Below are positions 8,919 to 17,345 of a stretch of 64,000 bases of DNA, piece by piece (within the stretch, counting starts at the first letter, position 1; every line of letters begins with the position of its first letter). The stretch is from Luteibacter jiangsuensis (GTDB lineage: Bacteria; Pseudomonadota; Gammaproteobacteria; Xanthomonadales; Rhodanobacteraceae): the NCBI RefSeq assembly GCF_011742555.1, contig NZ_JAAQQR010000006.1, positions 124,001-188,000 on the forward strand, given 5' to 3'. The position numbers and the translations under genes are program-made. Under the pieces are notes generated by a model. It did not search any database, was not told the DNA's origin, and saw only the letters and a program-made list of their open reading frames with translations.

Positions 8919-11316
8919 GGCGCGCCTCCTCGCGTGGTTCGCCGCGCAGGAACGCCGTGCCGCACCGTTCCAGCGGGCAGCATGGCGCGCGTGGCACAAG
9001 GGCCATAACGGGCTGATCCACGCGCCGACCGGCACCGGAAAGACACTGGCTGCCGCGGGCGGTCCGCTGATCGACGCCGTGCTGCGGCCGCGGATGGGCC
9101 TGCAACTCCTGTGGATCACGCCGTTGCGTTCGCTGGCCACGGACACCGCACAACACCTCGCGTCCGCGGTGGAAGCGATGGAACTTCCCTGGCGCGTGCT
9201 GCGCCGCACGGGCGATAGCGGCAGCGCCGAACGGGCCCGCCTCCGCCGCGGTGCGTGCGAACTGCTGGTCACCACGCCGGAGAGCCTGGCCCTGCTCCTC
9301 AGCTATCCGGATGCGAAAGAGCGTTTCGCCAACCTGCGCGGCATCGTCGTGGACGAGTGGCATGAGCTGGTAGGCAACAAGCGAGGCACGTTGCTGCAAC
9401 TCGGGCTGACGCGTCTTCGTCACTGGCTGCCTGGCCTGCGCACCTGGGGGCTGTCGGCCACGCTCGGCAACCTCGACGAAGCCTTGCACGCGCTCGCCCC
9501 TGACGGCGTGCTGATCGGCGCCCGCTCGAAGAAGAAAACGATCGTCGAGAGCGCTCTGCCGGAAAGCGGCGAGCGTTTCCCGTGGGCCGGCCACCTGGGG
9601 CTTTCGCAGCTGCCACGCGTGCTGGATGCCGTAATGACGGCACGCAGCAGCCTGGTTTTCGCCAACACGCGCTCGCAGGCGGAACTGTGGCACGAGGCCT
9701 TGTCGTCGGTATGGCCGGAGTCGCCGGATACGTTGGCATTGCACCACGGTTCCATCGACCCGAAATTGCGCTTCGCCGCCGAAGAGGGCTTGCGCGTGGG
9801 GGCCCTGCGCTGCGTGGTGGCCACGTCCAGCCTCGATCTCGGCGTCGACTTCGCCAGCGTGGAGCGCGTGATCCAGGTCGGCAGCCCCAAGAGCATCGCG
9901 CGCCTGCTCCAACGCGCCGGCCGCAGTGGGCACCGGCCAGGTGCTCCTTCCCGCATCCTCTGCGTACCGACCCACCTGCTTGAACTCGCGGAGATCGCCG
10001 CGGCACGCCACGCACTGGAGACAGGACACCTCGAACCGCGCCCGCCCATGCGCGGCTGCCTCGACGTACTCGCGCAGCACCTGCTCACCATGGCTCTCGG
10101 CGGTGGCTTCACCGCCGACGACGCCTATGCCGAAATCACGTCGTCGCTTGCCTATGCCAACCTGCCGCGCGAACGCTTCGACGCGGTGCTTGCCTACCTG
10201 CGCACCGGCGGCTCGGCGCTGGCGAGCTATCCGGAATACCAGAAGCTGGTGGAAACCGACGGCCGCTTCCACGTGGACAGCGGGCGCATCGCACGCATGC
10301 ACCGCCTCTCGATCGGTACGATCACGTCCGACGGCAGCCTGCACGTGCGTTACATGAAGGGCGCCCGGCTGGGCACGGTGGAAGAGAGCTTCCTTTCGCG
10401 ACTCCGGCCCGGCGATCGCTTCCTCTTCGCCGGCCGCAACCTCGAACTGGTGCGCGTGCGCGACATGACAGCCTACGTGCGCGCCGCACCCAACCGGCGA
10501 GGCGGGGTGCCTCGCTGGATGGGCGGACGGCTGCCTCTCTCCGGCGAACTGTCGGACGAACTGCGCGAGGCGCTGGCGGGCGGCATCCCTGCGTCCGCGG
10601 AGATGCGCGCGCTCGGAGCATTGCTCGACGTACAGAGCCGGCAGTCGTCCATTCCGCGCGTCGACGAGACGCTCTGCGAGCGCACCCGTACCCGCGAAGG
10701 CGATTACCTCTTCGTGTTCCCCTTCGCAGGGCGTCTGGCGCACGAAGGACTGGCCGCCGTGCTCGCCTATCGCATGGCTCGAATCCAGCCCGGCGACTAC
10801 GGGTACGCCGTCAACGACTACGGCCTGACACTGACGGCTGCGCGCATGCCACCCCTGGACGAGGAAACGATGCGCCGCCTGCTTCATCCCTGGGGCCTTC
10901 GTGCCGATATCCGCGCGAGCATCAATCTCTCTGAATTGGCGCGGCGGCAGTTCCGCGAGATCGCCCGCGTGGCCGGGCTCGTCTTCAACGGATATCCCGC
11001 GCACGGCAAGACGCTTCGCCAGTTGCAGGCATCCAGCGGATTGCTGTTCGACGTGCTTCGCCGCCACGACCCCACGCACCCCCTGCTATGGCAGGCCGAG
11101 CGCGAAGTACTCGACCAGCAGCTGGACTATTCGCGGCTGCGCGCGTGCCTGCTACGCGTGTCGCGATCGCGGCTGCTGTGGCGCGAAACGAAACGGCTGA
11201 GTCCCCTCGCCTTTCCGCTTTGGGTGGAGCGGCTGCGCGGCGGCATCGCCGGCGACGACTGGAAGACCCGCGTCGAGCGGATGCTCGCCACATTGGAAGC
11301 AGGAGCCGACGCATGA
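8875..11316 (+). CDS. ligase-associated DEXH-box DNA helicase (Lhr-Core type)
   Basis: An 813-residue superfamily 2 helicase. Walker A is HAPTGTGKT around residues 49-57, motif II is DEWH (VVDEWHEL), motif III is LSATLG, and motif VI is QRAGRSGHR. The C-terminal half has the winged-helix and Lhr-specific domains seen in Lhr-Core proteins. Characterised relatives are ATP-dependent 3'-5' DNA translocases/helicases. The frame stays open upstream inside the ligase gene. I place the start at ATG 8875, since homology begins soon after it; this gives a 44-base overlap with the ligase, and a start further in is possible. The stop TGA at 11314-11316 overlaps the ATG of pdeM. Confidence 0.88.
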   Translation: MLTSSTTSAAWRRAEARLLAWFAAQERRAAPFQRAAWRAWHKGHNGLIHAPTGTGKTLAAAGGPLIDAVLRPRMGLQLLWITPLRSLATDTAQHLASAVEAMELPWRVLRRTGDSGSAERARLRRGACELLVTTPESLALLLSYPDAKERFANLRGIVVDEWHELVGNKRGTLLQLGLTRLRHWLPGLRTWGLSATLGNLDEALHALAPDGVLIGARSKKKTIVESALPESGERFPWAGHLGLSQLPRVLDAVMTARSSLVFANTRSQAELWHEALSSVWPESPDTLALHHGSIDPKLRFAAEEGLRVGALRCVVATSSLDLGVDFASVERVIQVGSPKSIARLLQRAGRSGHRPGAPSRILCVPTHLLELAEIAAARHALETGHLEPRPPMRGCLDVLAQHLLTMALGGGFTADDAYAEITSSLAYANLPRERFDAVLAYLRTGGSALASYPEYQKLVETDGRFHVDSGRIARMHRLSIGTITSDGSLHVRYMKGARLGTVEESFLSRLRPGDRFLFAGRNLELVRVRDMTAYVRAAPNRRGGVPRWMGGRLPLSGELSDELREALAGGIPASAEMRALGALLDVQSRQSSIPRVDETLCERTRTREGDYLFVFPFAGRLAHEGLAAVLAYRMARIQPGDYGYAVNDYGLTLTAARMPPLDEETMRRLLHPWGLRADIRASINLSELARRQFREIARVAGLVFNGYPAHGKTLRQLQASSGLLFDVLRRHDPTHPLLWQAEREVLDQQLDYSRLRACLLRVSRSRLLWRETKRLSPLAFPLWVERLRGGIAGDDWKTRVERMLATLEAGADA

Positions 11317-11972
11317 TGACGCACGATATCGAGGTCGCGGGCGAACGTCTCACCTTGCACGCGCAACGCGCGATTCACTGGGCGGCGCGACGGACACTGC
11401 TGGTATCCGACGTGCATTTCGGCAAGGGTGCGGTGTTCCGGCGCGCAGGCATCGCCGTGCCCAGCGGCGACACCGAAGACGATCTGGCCCGTCTCGACGC
11501 GCTTATCGCCGAGTTTGCACCGGCACGATTGGTGGTCCTCGGCGACCTGGTGCACGGCGCGGCGACGGAACGTAGTGGCTGGGTGGAAAAGGTTCGCACG
11601 TGGCGCGAATCGCACGCGGAAGTAGCGATGGACCTCATCGCGGGCAACCACGACAGACACTTCGACGTCGCCACGCTGGGCATCGACGTGCGCCCCGATC
11701 ATGTGTTCGCGCCACCGTTCGTGTTCGCGCACCATCCGTCGCCACACAAGGGCGGCTACACGCTCGCAGGGCACGTGCATCCGGGCGTAACCGTGCGCGA
11801 CGGCTGGCGACGGCATCGCCTGCCGGCATTCGTCTTTGATCGCGACGTGGCCATGCTGCCGGCATTCGGCACACTGACCGGCTTGCACGAGATCGTGCCC
11901 GAGTCCGGCCGACGTATCGTGGCGACCACACCCGCGGGGCTGGTGCCGGTGAGACAGCGTGGCCGGGTGTAG
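11313..11972 (+). CDS. pdeM: ligase-associated metallophosphoesterase PdeM
   Basis: A 219-residue calcineurin-like phosphoesterase and the last gene of the repair cassette. All five metallophosphoesterase blocks are visible in order: VSDVHFGKG (DxH), LGDLVHG (GDxxH), AGNHDRH (GNHD), FAHHP and AGHVHPG (GHxH). It probably uses two metal ions to cleave phosphodiester bonds at DNA ends. The start ATG at 11313 overlaps the helicase stop (ATGATGA), so the two are translationally coupled. The frame runs open further upstream into the helicase gene, but the family homology starts at this ATG. A 1.3-kb non-coding region follows, so the operon ends here. Confidence 0.9.
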   Translation: MMTHDIEVAGERLTLHAQRAIHWAARRTLLVSDVHFGKGAVFRRAGIAVPSGDTEDDLARLDALIAEFAPARLVVLGDLVHGAATERSGWVEKVRTWRESHAEVAMDLIAGNHDRHFDVATLGIDVRPDHVFAPPFVFAHHPSPHKGGYTLAGHVHPGVTVRDGWRRHRLPAFVFDRDVAMLPAFGTLTGLHEIVPESGRRIVATTPAGLVPVRQRGRV

Positions 11973-12009
11973 CCGGTTCAGGGCCTCTTGTTCTTCGTGC
12001 TTGGTACTT

Positions 12010-12330
12010 GTGTGGCTCGCTTCTTAGGATGGGCTCGCCTTGCGGCATCGCATCGGCGCGTGTGCCGTGATCTGGAGGCCGGCAGCCGTCGCCCTCGCCG
12101 CGAAGACTTACGTCGTTCCTTGCGAAAGGAGAGCCGCTGCGCGGCTCAATGTCTCATGGCGTCGCCGCGGCGGACCCGGGCGTCCGGGCGGGGGTTTCCG
12201 ACTCGGCCTCCTGCCTCGGCGGAAACGGCGGGCCGTCCTGGCCCGCCCCCTGACGGGCCTTTTCCGCCCGGCCGCCCTCGACTCCAGACATCGCGGCGAG
12301 GGCGACGGCTGCCGGCATCGGACGATGCGG
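12010..12330 (+). repeat. long repeat, copy A (inverted relative to copy B)
   Basis: This arm matches the reverse complement of 12913-13232 over about 320 bases with scattered mismatches. The core, 12092-12302 (211 bp), is itself bounded by a perfect 12-bp terminal inverted repeat: CCCTCGCCGCGA at 12092-12103 and TCGCGGCGAGGG at 12291-12302. The outer flank starts near a GGCTCGCTTCTTAGGATGGG block. Size and terminal repeats are like those of a MITE, but I see no clear target-site duplication. Confidence 0.8.
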
Positions 12331-12512
12331 CGGGGTGTGGTGTTTGGTGCGTGGCTTGCGTTGTTGTTTTGGTCTGTCGTGACCGTCCGCGCTTGAGTCG
12401 CTGGGTGCCTGCCTTCGCAGGCACGACGATAGTTGGGAGTCTCTCGCGTGTTGTAGGAGAGCGCCTTGCGCGTTTATGCCCATCCGCACGAGAGACGATT
12501 CGCGACGCTCTC

Positions 12513-12595
12513 TGTGGGAGCCGGCTATGCCGGCGATCCCGCGGCAGCGGGCCAGCTTGCCGCGAGCACCCATCGCCGCTGAAGCGGCTCCCACA
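12513..12595 (+). repeat. GTGGGAGC-family REP element
   Basis: The element starts TGTGGGAGCCGGCTATGCCG and ends GGCTCCCACA, with GATCCCGCGGCAGCGGGC and CCATCGCCGCTGAAGC inside. Each half is a small palindrome and the outer ends pair. The same composite occurs at 33533-33625, 56355-56437, 58653-58883 and 61034-61134. Confidence 0.9.
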
Positions 12596-12912
12596 CAAAG
12601 CGAAGTGGTTCCCACAAGGGTGCGATGCGACGGTCTCGCAGCGTCCCATCCTACCGTCGTGCCTTATCTGGCCCGTTTGCTGTCAGATTAGGTGTCGAGA
12701 GCCGGCGCGGTCGACCGTTCGTTCCCAGATCTAACCGATCGTTTCGCAGCAAGGTCGCCGCGCCGGTGTCTCCTCGCTTACGCCCGTATGGTTGCTCGAG
12801 TTTGCGCTCGAAGATAAGGCAGGGCTGACGAGGAGTGCTCTTGACATCCCAAAGCACACCATCGGCTCGCGCTCCGCTTTCCCAACGCACGCTTCGCTCT
12901 CCCAACAGGAAC

Positions 12913-13232
12913 CCGCACCGTCCGCTGCCAGTACCCGTTCCCCTCGCCGCGATGTCTGGAGTCGAGGGCGTGCGGGCGGAAAAGGCCCGCAAGGGGGCGG
13001 GCCAGGACGGCCCGCCGTCTTCGCCGAGGCAGGGATGCCGAGTCGAAGACCCCCGCCCGAACGCCCGGGTCCGCCGCGGCGAAGCCATAAGACATTGAGC
13101 CGCGCAGCGGCTCTCCTTTCGCAAGGAACGACGTAAGCCTTCGCGGCGAGGGGAACGGGTACTGGCTTCCCGACCACGTACGAGCGCCGAGCGCGAGGCC
13201 GAACAGGCGAGCCCACCCTACGAAGCGAACTC
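12913..13232 (-). repeat. long repeat, copy B (inverted relative to copy A)
   Basis: This is the partner of copy A in reverse orientation. Its core, 12941-13152 (212 bp), carries the same 12-bp terminal inverted repeats, CCCTCGCCGCGA and TCGCGGCGAGGG. The flank at 13206-13230 is the reverse complement of a GTTCGCTTCGTAGGGTGGGC block. A third, partial match to that flank lies at 37742-37774. Confidence 0.8.
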
Positions 13233-13268
13233 AACAGGCATTCCGCGAGACGAAGTCACACCAACCGC

Positions 13269-13988
13269 TCAGGCCAAGGCCGTGACCAGAGCGCGCACAG
13301 TCTCGACATCCGTACGTGTTTCGCCGGCCCCCATGCCCAGTGCGTCCCCAGGAACGCGACGCATGGCCGATGGCAGGCGACGCTTGGCGGAGGCATGGAA
13401 CTCCCTGGCGCGCGTCGCTTCGCGTAACGCGACGACGTTGCCGGGCTCGATGCCTGCGCCCGGCATGACCGCGATGCGGCCGCCTGCCTGCGACACGAGC
13501 CGCGCGATAGCGGAAGCACCTGCCACCGCACTGGGCATGCCGCCGGACGTGAGTACCCTCTCGAAGCCGAGATCGATCAATGCCTCCAGCGCCTCGTGCC
13601 GGTCCGGTACGAGATCGAACGCACGGTGGAAGGTCACGCCCATGCCTTCCGCCGCATGCAGGAACAGCCCGCAGGCCTCGCGGTCCACCTCGCCTTCCGC
13701 GGTGAGCGCGCCGACGACGACGCCTTCGCAACCCAGGTCGCGGCAATGGGCGATGTCGTCGAGCATCGCCTCGATCTCGGCGTTCTCGTAGAGGAAATCG
13801 CCCGCGCGAGGCCGGATCAACACGTACAACGGAATCGAAAGGCCCTCGCGGGCCAGCGCGATGGTGCCGTGCGAGGGTGTGACCCCGCCCTCTTCCAGGC
13901 AGGCACACAGTTCGACGCGGCCTGCACCGCCTTCCTGTGCCGCGAAGGCGGACGCCACCGAATTGGCCGCGATTTCGAGCAGCGCCAC
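13269..13988 (-). CDS. cutC: copper homeostasis protein CutC
   Basis: A 239-residue TIM-barrel protein of the CutC family. Family blocks are visible throughout: LEIAANSVASAFAAQEGGAG at the N-terminus, RVELCACLEEGGVTPS, VLIRPRAGDFLY, GCEGVVVGAL, VTFHRAFDLV, VLTSGGMPSA and the C-terminal REFHASAKR. CutC proteins bind Cu(I), though the physiological role in bacteria is debated. The start is a GTG at 13988, three bases after the stop of the upstream asparaginase-like gene, so the two are likely co-translated. The open frame extends far upstream inside that gene, but the homology begins at this GTG. Confidence 0.9.
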   Translation of the reverse strand: MALLEIAANSVASAFAAQEGGAGRVELCACLEEGGVTPSHGTIALAREGLSIPLYVLIRPRAGDFLYENAEIEAMLDDIAHCRDLGCEGVVVGALTAEGEVDREACGLFLHAAEGMGVTFHRAFDLVPDRHEALEALIDLGFERVLTSGGMPSAVAGASAIARLVSQAGGRIAVMPGAGIEPGNVVALREATRAREFHASAKRRLPSAMRRVPGDALGMGAGETRTDVETVRALVTALA

Positions 13989-13990
13989 GA

Positions 13991-15019
13991 TCAGTAGGTG
14001 CTCTTGCCGGGAATCAGCGCATCCTGCTTCTTCGCATCGCAAACCGCGTACGAGAAGCCTTTCTGGATCGCCCAGGCGCCGACGTTGCCCTTCTTGTCCA
14101 TAGCGAGGAAGCCCACCTGGAGATCCTTCGCGTTCGGCTTGCGGCGCAGGATGCGTTCGACGGCCTCGCGGCACGCATCCTCGGGCGAGCGCCCCTGGCG
14201 CATCAGTTCCACCACCAGGAAACTGCCCACGTTGCGGATGACTTCCTCGCCGACGCCTGTCGAGGTGGCGCCACCGACTTCGTTGTCCACATAGAGTCCC
14301 GCGCCGATGATGGGGCTGTCGCCCACGCGACCGTGCAGCTTCCAAGCCATACCACTGGTGGTGCAGGCGCCGGAAAGATTGCCCTTTGCGTCGATGGCAA
14401 GCATGCCGATGGTATCGTGGTTGCTGGCATCGCCCGGCGTACCGCCCGGGCCCGCGTTGTAGCTTTTCACTTCGCTGTTGGCCACCGGCTTGTACTTCGC
14501 CGACTTCAGCCATTCGTGCCACGCCGCTTCCGACTCGGGCGTGAGCAGTTCCTCGCGGGGGAAGCCTTGCTCCATCGCGAACTGGAGCGCGCCGTCGCCA
14601 ACGAGCAGCACGTGCGGCGTGCGCTCCATGACCCGCCGCGCCACGGAAATGGGATGGGCGATATGCTCGATCGCGGCCACGGCGCCGCAATTTCCACTTT
14701 CGTCCATGATGCTGGCGTCCAGCGTGACCTTGCCGTCGCGATCGGGGTATCCCGCGCGGCCCACGCTATGGTTCTTCAGGTCCGCCTCGGGCACACGCAC
14801 GCCCTGTTCCACGGCGTCCAGTGCACGGCCGCCGGCCGAGAGCACTTTCCACGCCGCCTGGTTGGCGGCCACGCCGAAGTCCCAGGTGGAACACACGCGG
14901 GGAACGGTGCCGCCCGATGCGCCTGAAGGTGCCTTGGCGGCACTCTTCGCAAGACCGGTCGCGGTCATCGCCACGCCCGAGGCTATCGTGGCGCCCTGTA
15001 GGAATCGTCTGCGATCCAT
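13991..15019 (-). CDS. exported asparaginase-like Ntn hydrolase (glycosylasparaginase/isoaspartyl peptidase family)
   Basis: A 342-residue N-terminal-nucleophile hydrolase. It begins MDRRRFLQGATIASG, a twin-arginine signal, so export of the folded enzyme by Tat is likely. The autocleavage site is the threonine in HDTIGMLAID, which becomes the catalytic N-terminal residue; GRVGDSPIIGAGLYVDN and GEEVIRNVG are further family blocks. Relatives cleave N4-(beta-N-acetylglucosaminyl)-asparagine, asparagine or isoaspartyl peptides; the sequence does not settle which. A perfect AGGGGAGG ribosome binding site precedes ATG 15019, which decides the start even though the same frame continues upstream into a pilin-like sequence. 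cutC follows three bases downstream. Confidence 0.87.
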   Translation of the reverse strand: MDRRRFLQGATIASGVAMTATGLAKSAAKAPSGASGGTVPRVCSTWDFGVAANQAAWKVLSAGGRALDAVEQGVRVPEADLKNHSVGRAGYPDRDGKVTLDASIMDESGNCGAVAAIEHIAHPISVARRVMERTPHVLLVGDGALQFAMEQGFPREELLTPESEAAWHEWLKSAKYKPVANSEVKSYNAGPGGTPGDASNHDTIGMLAIDAKGNLSGACTTSGMAWKLHGRVGDSPIIGAGLYVDNEVGGATSTGVGEEVIRNVGSFLVVELMRQGRSPEDACREAVERILRRKPNAKDLQVGFLAMDKKGNVGAWAIQKGFSYAVCDAKKQDALIPGKSTY

Positions 15020-15262
15020 GGCCTCCCCTTCTGTTCGACGACGCGCGTGTCGCGCCGCCACCGATGGTCGCATGGCGGCTGCCTGCGTCGCCACCTGTGC
15101 GTCGCGCAACTTGCGGGCCTCGATTTCGACGCGCAGAAACTCACGCACCGCCAGCATGCGCGCCGAGGCGGAGTGCGACACCGCCGCGCCCACGACCGTC
15201 ATCATGGCCAGGATCGCGAGCACCACGATGAGGATGGCGCCACGCTCAGTGCGCACGTTCAT
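15020..15262 (-). pseudogene. PilX-like N-terminal fragment, frame open into the asparaginase gene
   Basis: An ATG at 15262 overlaps the end of the pilW-like gene by 17 bases and opens a frame starting MNVRTERGAILIVVLAILAM. This is the charged start, Gly-Ala and hydrophobic helix typical of PilX_N proteins. After about 80 codons the frame meets no stop and continues in phase through the ATG of the asparaginase-like gene. Normal PilX is roughly twice as long, so the C-terminal half of a pilX gene seems to be missing. Either it is a remnant, or a 424-residue hybrid is made in addition to the separately initiated enzyme. I favour a remnant because the enzyme has its own strong ribosome binding site and Tat signal. 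Confidence 0.45.
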
Positions 15263-15782
15263 GAAGGCCGGTGGTGCGGGAGTAGGGCCTGCTCTTGCGA
15301 GTCCATACGACGACCTCGATCGCTTTGGCTCTGTCGCCGTCGCCTTCCGCGTAGTCGCGTCGAATCGTCCGACCGTGGCCTCTGCGCAGGTCCACCACGA
15401 ATTGCACGGAAGCAACACTATCGAGGAACCGGTCGCAGGCCCAAGGGTTCCCGAGACGCGTCTCGTCCCGCTCGCAGCGCCACAGGCCATCGTCGGCAAA
15501 CCATTGCACCTTGTCCGCGACGATCGCGGAACCGACGCGACGTGGCGCTCCGATCGCGCAGGCGTCGGAGTCGAGGCAGCCGCGCCATTGCGAAGCCGCA
15601 CGCAGATCGCGCGAGATGGCGGCCAGCGCCAGCCAGGCGTCGGCGTCGATGCGCACGTCGGATTGCGCACGCGCCGCCACGAGCCCTGTTCGGCAAAGTA
15701 CCGCCAGGGCGATCGCGCCCACGATGCCCGCGACGGCGGTTCCGATCAGCCACTCGATCAGGGTGAAGCCCCGCGCATTCAC
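15246..15782 (-). CDS. PilW-like minor pilin (short)
   Basis: A 178-residue prepilin-type protein. The N-terminus reads VNARGFTLIEWLIGTAVAGI, with a peptidase cleavage site after the Gly, a Phe at +1, Glu at +5 and a hydrophobic helix, so PilD should process it. The rest is a soluble domain with four or more cysteines (RGCLDSDACAIG, WRCERDETR, PWACDRFL). PilW proteins of Pseudomonas and Xanthomonas are longer, so this is a reduced member. The start is GTG 15782, overlapping the stop of the pilV-like gene (GTGA). It lies between pilV-like and pilX-like genes in the usual minor-pilin order, but pilY1 and pilE do not follow. Confidence 0.75.
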   Translation of the reverse strand: MNARGFTLIEWLIGTAVAGIVGAIALAVLCRTGLVAARAQSDVRIDADAWLALAAISRDLRAASQWRGCLDSDACAIGAPRRVGSAIVADKVQWFADDGLWRCERDETRLGNPWACDRFLDSVASVQFVVDLRRGHGRTIRRDYAEGDGDRAKAIEVVVWTRKSRPYSRTTGLHERAH

Positions 15783-16192
15783 AGTCGGAACGACCAGTCG
15801 ATAACGGGACGGCCCAACCATGCGATGGAAATCGTGCATTCGCTCGCGGGCCCACACGCCACACGTGAGGACGCACCTGCGCCGAGATGCCGGTCAATGG
15901 CCTTGTGGAAAAGCCAGAGGTCGGCGGCGGCGATTTCACGCCAGTCGCAACCGGCGGCGCAGGACAGGCTGCGTGCTTCGCTTTCGTAGTGCCCTGCGAG
16001 CGCGCCTTCCCGGTTCACGCGCATTCGTGCCTCGAGGCTCAAGGCGATCGTGGTGGCGGCGACCAGCCGCGACGCGCGCGCATGCGTGGCCATGGACTGC
16101 CCGATCCACACGGCGTGGCAAGCCGAACCGATGGCGAATATCGCGAGCGCGGTGAGTGATTCGATGAGGGAAGAGCCACGGTCGTATCGCAT
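15779..16192 (-). CDS. PilV-like minor pilin
   Basis: A 137-residue prepilin. The sequence MRYDRGSSLIESLTALAIFA is a type IV prepilin leader: short positive leader, Gly, then the SSLIESL stretch with Glu at +5 and a hydrophobic helix, as in PilV. A compact cysteine-containing domain follows (SLSCAAGCDW, VACGPASECT). It begins a three-gene minor-pilin run with the pilW-like and pilX-like sequences, with the genes overlapping. Minor pilins prime pilus assembly at the inner membrane. ATG 16192 matches the usual short leader; ATG 16228 upstream in the same frame is an alternative. The small size of all three suggests a divergent pilus or pseudopilus set. Confidence 0.78.
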   Translation of the reverse strand: MRYDRGSSLIESLTALAIFAIGSACHAVWIGQSMATHARASRLVAATTIALSLEARMRVNREGALAGHYESEARSLSCAAGCDWREIAAADLWLFHKAIDRHLGAGASSRVACGPASECTISIAWLGRPVIDWSFRL

Positions 16193-16289
16193 CCGTGCAG
16201 CCTCGTTCGCGCGCCCGTCCTCCGCCATGGGAAGCCGGCGATGCGTTGCGTGCGCACGTGTAACCGGTGACGGTGGTGGCCGCCCGCAC

Positions 16290-17228
16290 TCAGAGCACGG
16301 CGGGGTGCAGGGCGTTGAAGCGGCCTGCCAGATCCTGCACGCGGAAGCTCTCCACGATGTGGTCGATGAATACGCGGGTCTTCTGCGGCAGCAAGGCTTG
16401 CGCGGGGTAATACAGCGACAGGTTGCCGCCTTCGACCCACCAGTCGGGCAGCACACGCTTCACCCGGCCGCGTTCGATCCACGGCAATGCCGATTGCACC
16501 GCCACGAGCGCGATGCCCATACCCAGGGCCGCCGCGTGACACGCGGCGTCGGGGTCGTCGAAAAGGACCCTCCTGTCCAGTTCGATGGCCGCTTCCGCGC
16601 CATAGCGATTGGACAGCACCCAGTCCCTGACGCGTCCCGTCTGCGGCGAACGGATAAGGATGCCGCTTCGGCCCGCGAGATCAGCGGGCGTGGCGATGGC
16701 CGGGCCGTCGTCGAGGAACCGATGCGACGCGATGAGGATGCGATGCGCAGGTGCCAGTGCGCGAGCCACCACGCCGGGCCGGAGATCGAAGCCTCCGCCG
16801 ATCGCGACATCGAAGCCATCGGCGATGAGATCGACCGGCCGATTGTCGAAACGCCAGTCCGCCCGGATGGACGGGAACGATGTAAGGAACGTGTCCAGCA
16901 TCGGAACGATGTATTCACGGCCGAAGGCGTTGGGCAGCGCCGCACGCAACTCGCCGGCCGGGCCCGTCGTGCGGGCGCTCGCATTCGCCATCGCGTGGTT
17001 CAGTTGGTCGAGGCTGCCCTGCACGTCCTGGCGGAAGGCTTCGCCGGCCTCGGTGAGCGACAGGCGGCGCGTCGTTCGCTGGAACAGCCGCACACCCAGT
17101 TCCACCTCCAGCCGTGCGACGTTCTTGCCGACGGCGGCGGGCGTCAGCCCGAGCACGCGCGCTGCCGCGGCGAAGCTGCCCGCCTCCGCACTGCGAACGA
17201 AACAGGCGATGCCATTCAAGGTGTCCAC
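16290..17228 (-). CDS. LysR family transcriptional regulator
   Basis: A 312-residue LysR protein. Residues 1-60 hold the winged helix-turn-helix (FVRSAEAGSFAAAARVLGLT, then KNVARLEVELGVRLFQRTTR). The effector-binding domain follows, with GFDVAIGGG and PDWWVEGGNLSLYYP near the end. It starts at GTG 17228 and faces away from the SDR gene, whose ATG is 117 bases away. This divergent layout is the usual one for a LysR regulator and its target. Regulators of the same subgroup often control oxidoreductase genes in response to small aromatic or redox-active compounds; the inducer is not known here. Confidence 0.9.
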   Translation of the reverse strand: MDTLNGIACFVRSAEAGSFAAAARVLGLTPAAVGKNVARLEVELGVRLFQRTTRRLSLTEAGEAFRQDVQGSLDQLNHAMANASARTTGPAGELRAALPNAFGREYIVPMLDTFLTSFPSIRADWRFDNRPVDLIADGFDVAIGGGFDLRPGVVARALAPAHRILIASHRFLDDGPAIATPADLAGRSGILIRSPQTGRVRDWVLSNRYGAEAAIELDRRVLFDDPDAACHAAALGMGIALVAVQSALPWIERGRVKRVLPDWWVEGGNLSLYYPAQALLPQKTRVFIDHIVESFRVQDLAGRFNALHPAVL

Positions 17229-17345
17229 GTTTCGATTCTAAACCTTCTGGATGGAATGAAACTACCGTTCCGTGGCTACCGGTTGTGGCTCCGCGCGCCT
17301 AAATTGATGGCGCACGAGAGCCATTCCACTTACCGGAGATCGACC

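Larger units (their letters stand above)
11973..13268. other. 1.3-kb non-coding region rich in repeats
   Basis: No convincing gene lies between pdeM and cutC. The open frames that exist here are low-complexity, rich in Arg/Pro/Ser, and those in the two repeat arms translate to near-identical peptides because the DNA is repeated. The region holds two inverted copies of a roughly 320-bp repeat and one GTGGGAGC-type palindrome, each listed separately. The spacer between them (about 12600-12910) is lower in GC than the surrounding DNA in places and shows no motif I recognise. Confidence 0.75.

Noticed and set aside
12651-13124. Frames in the repeat arms that encode similar peptides on both strands
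   Set aside because: The similarity comes from the duplicated DNA; the sequences are low in complexity, with no motif or ribosome binding site.
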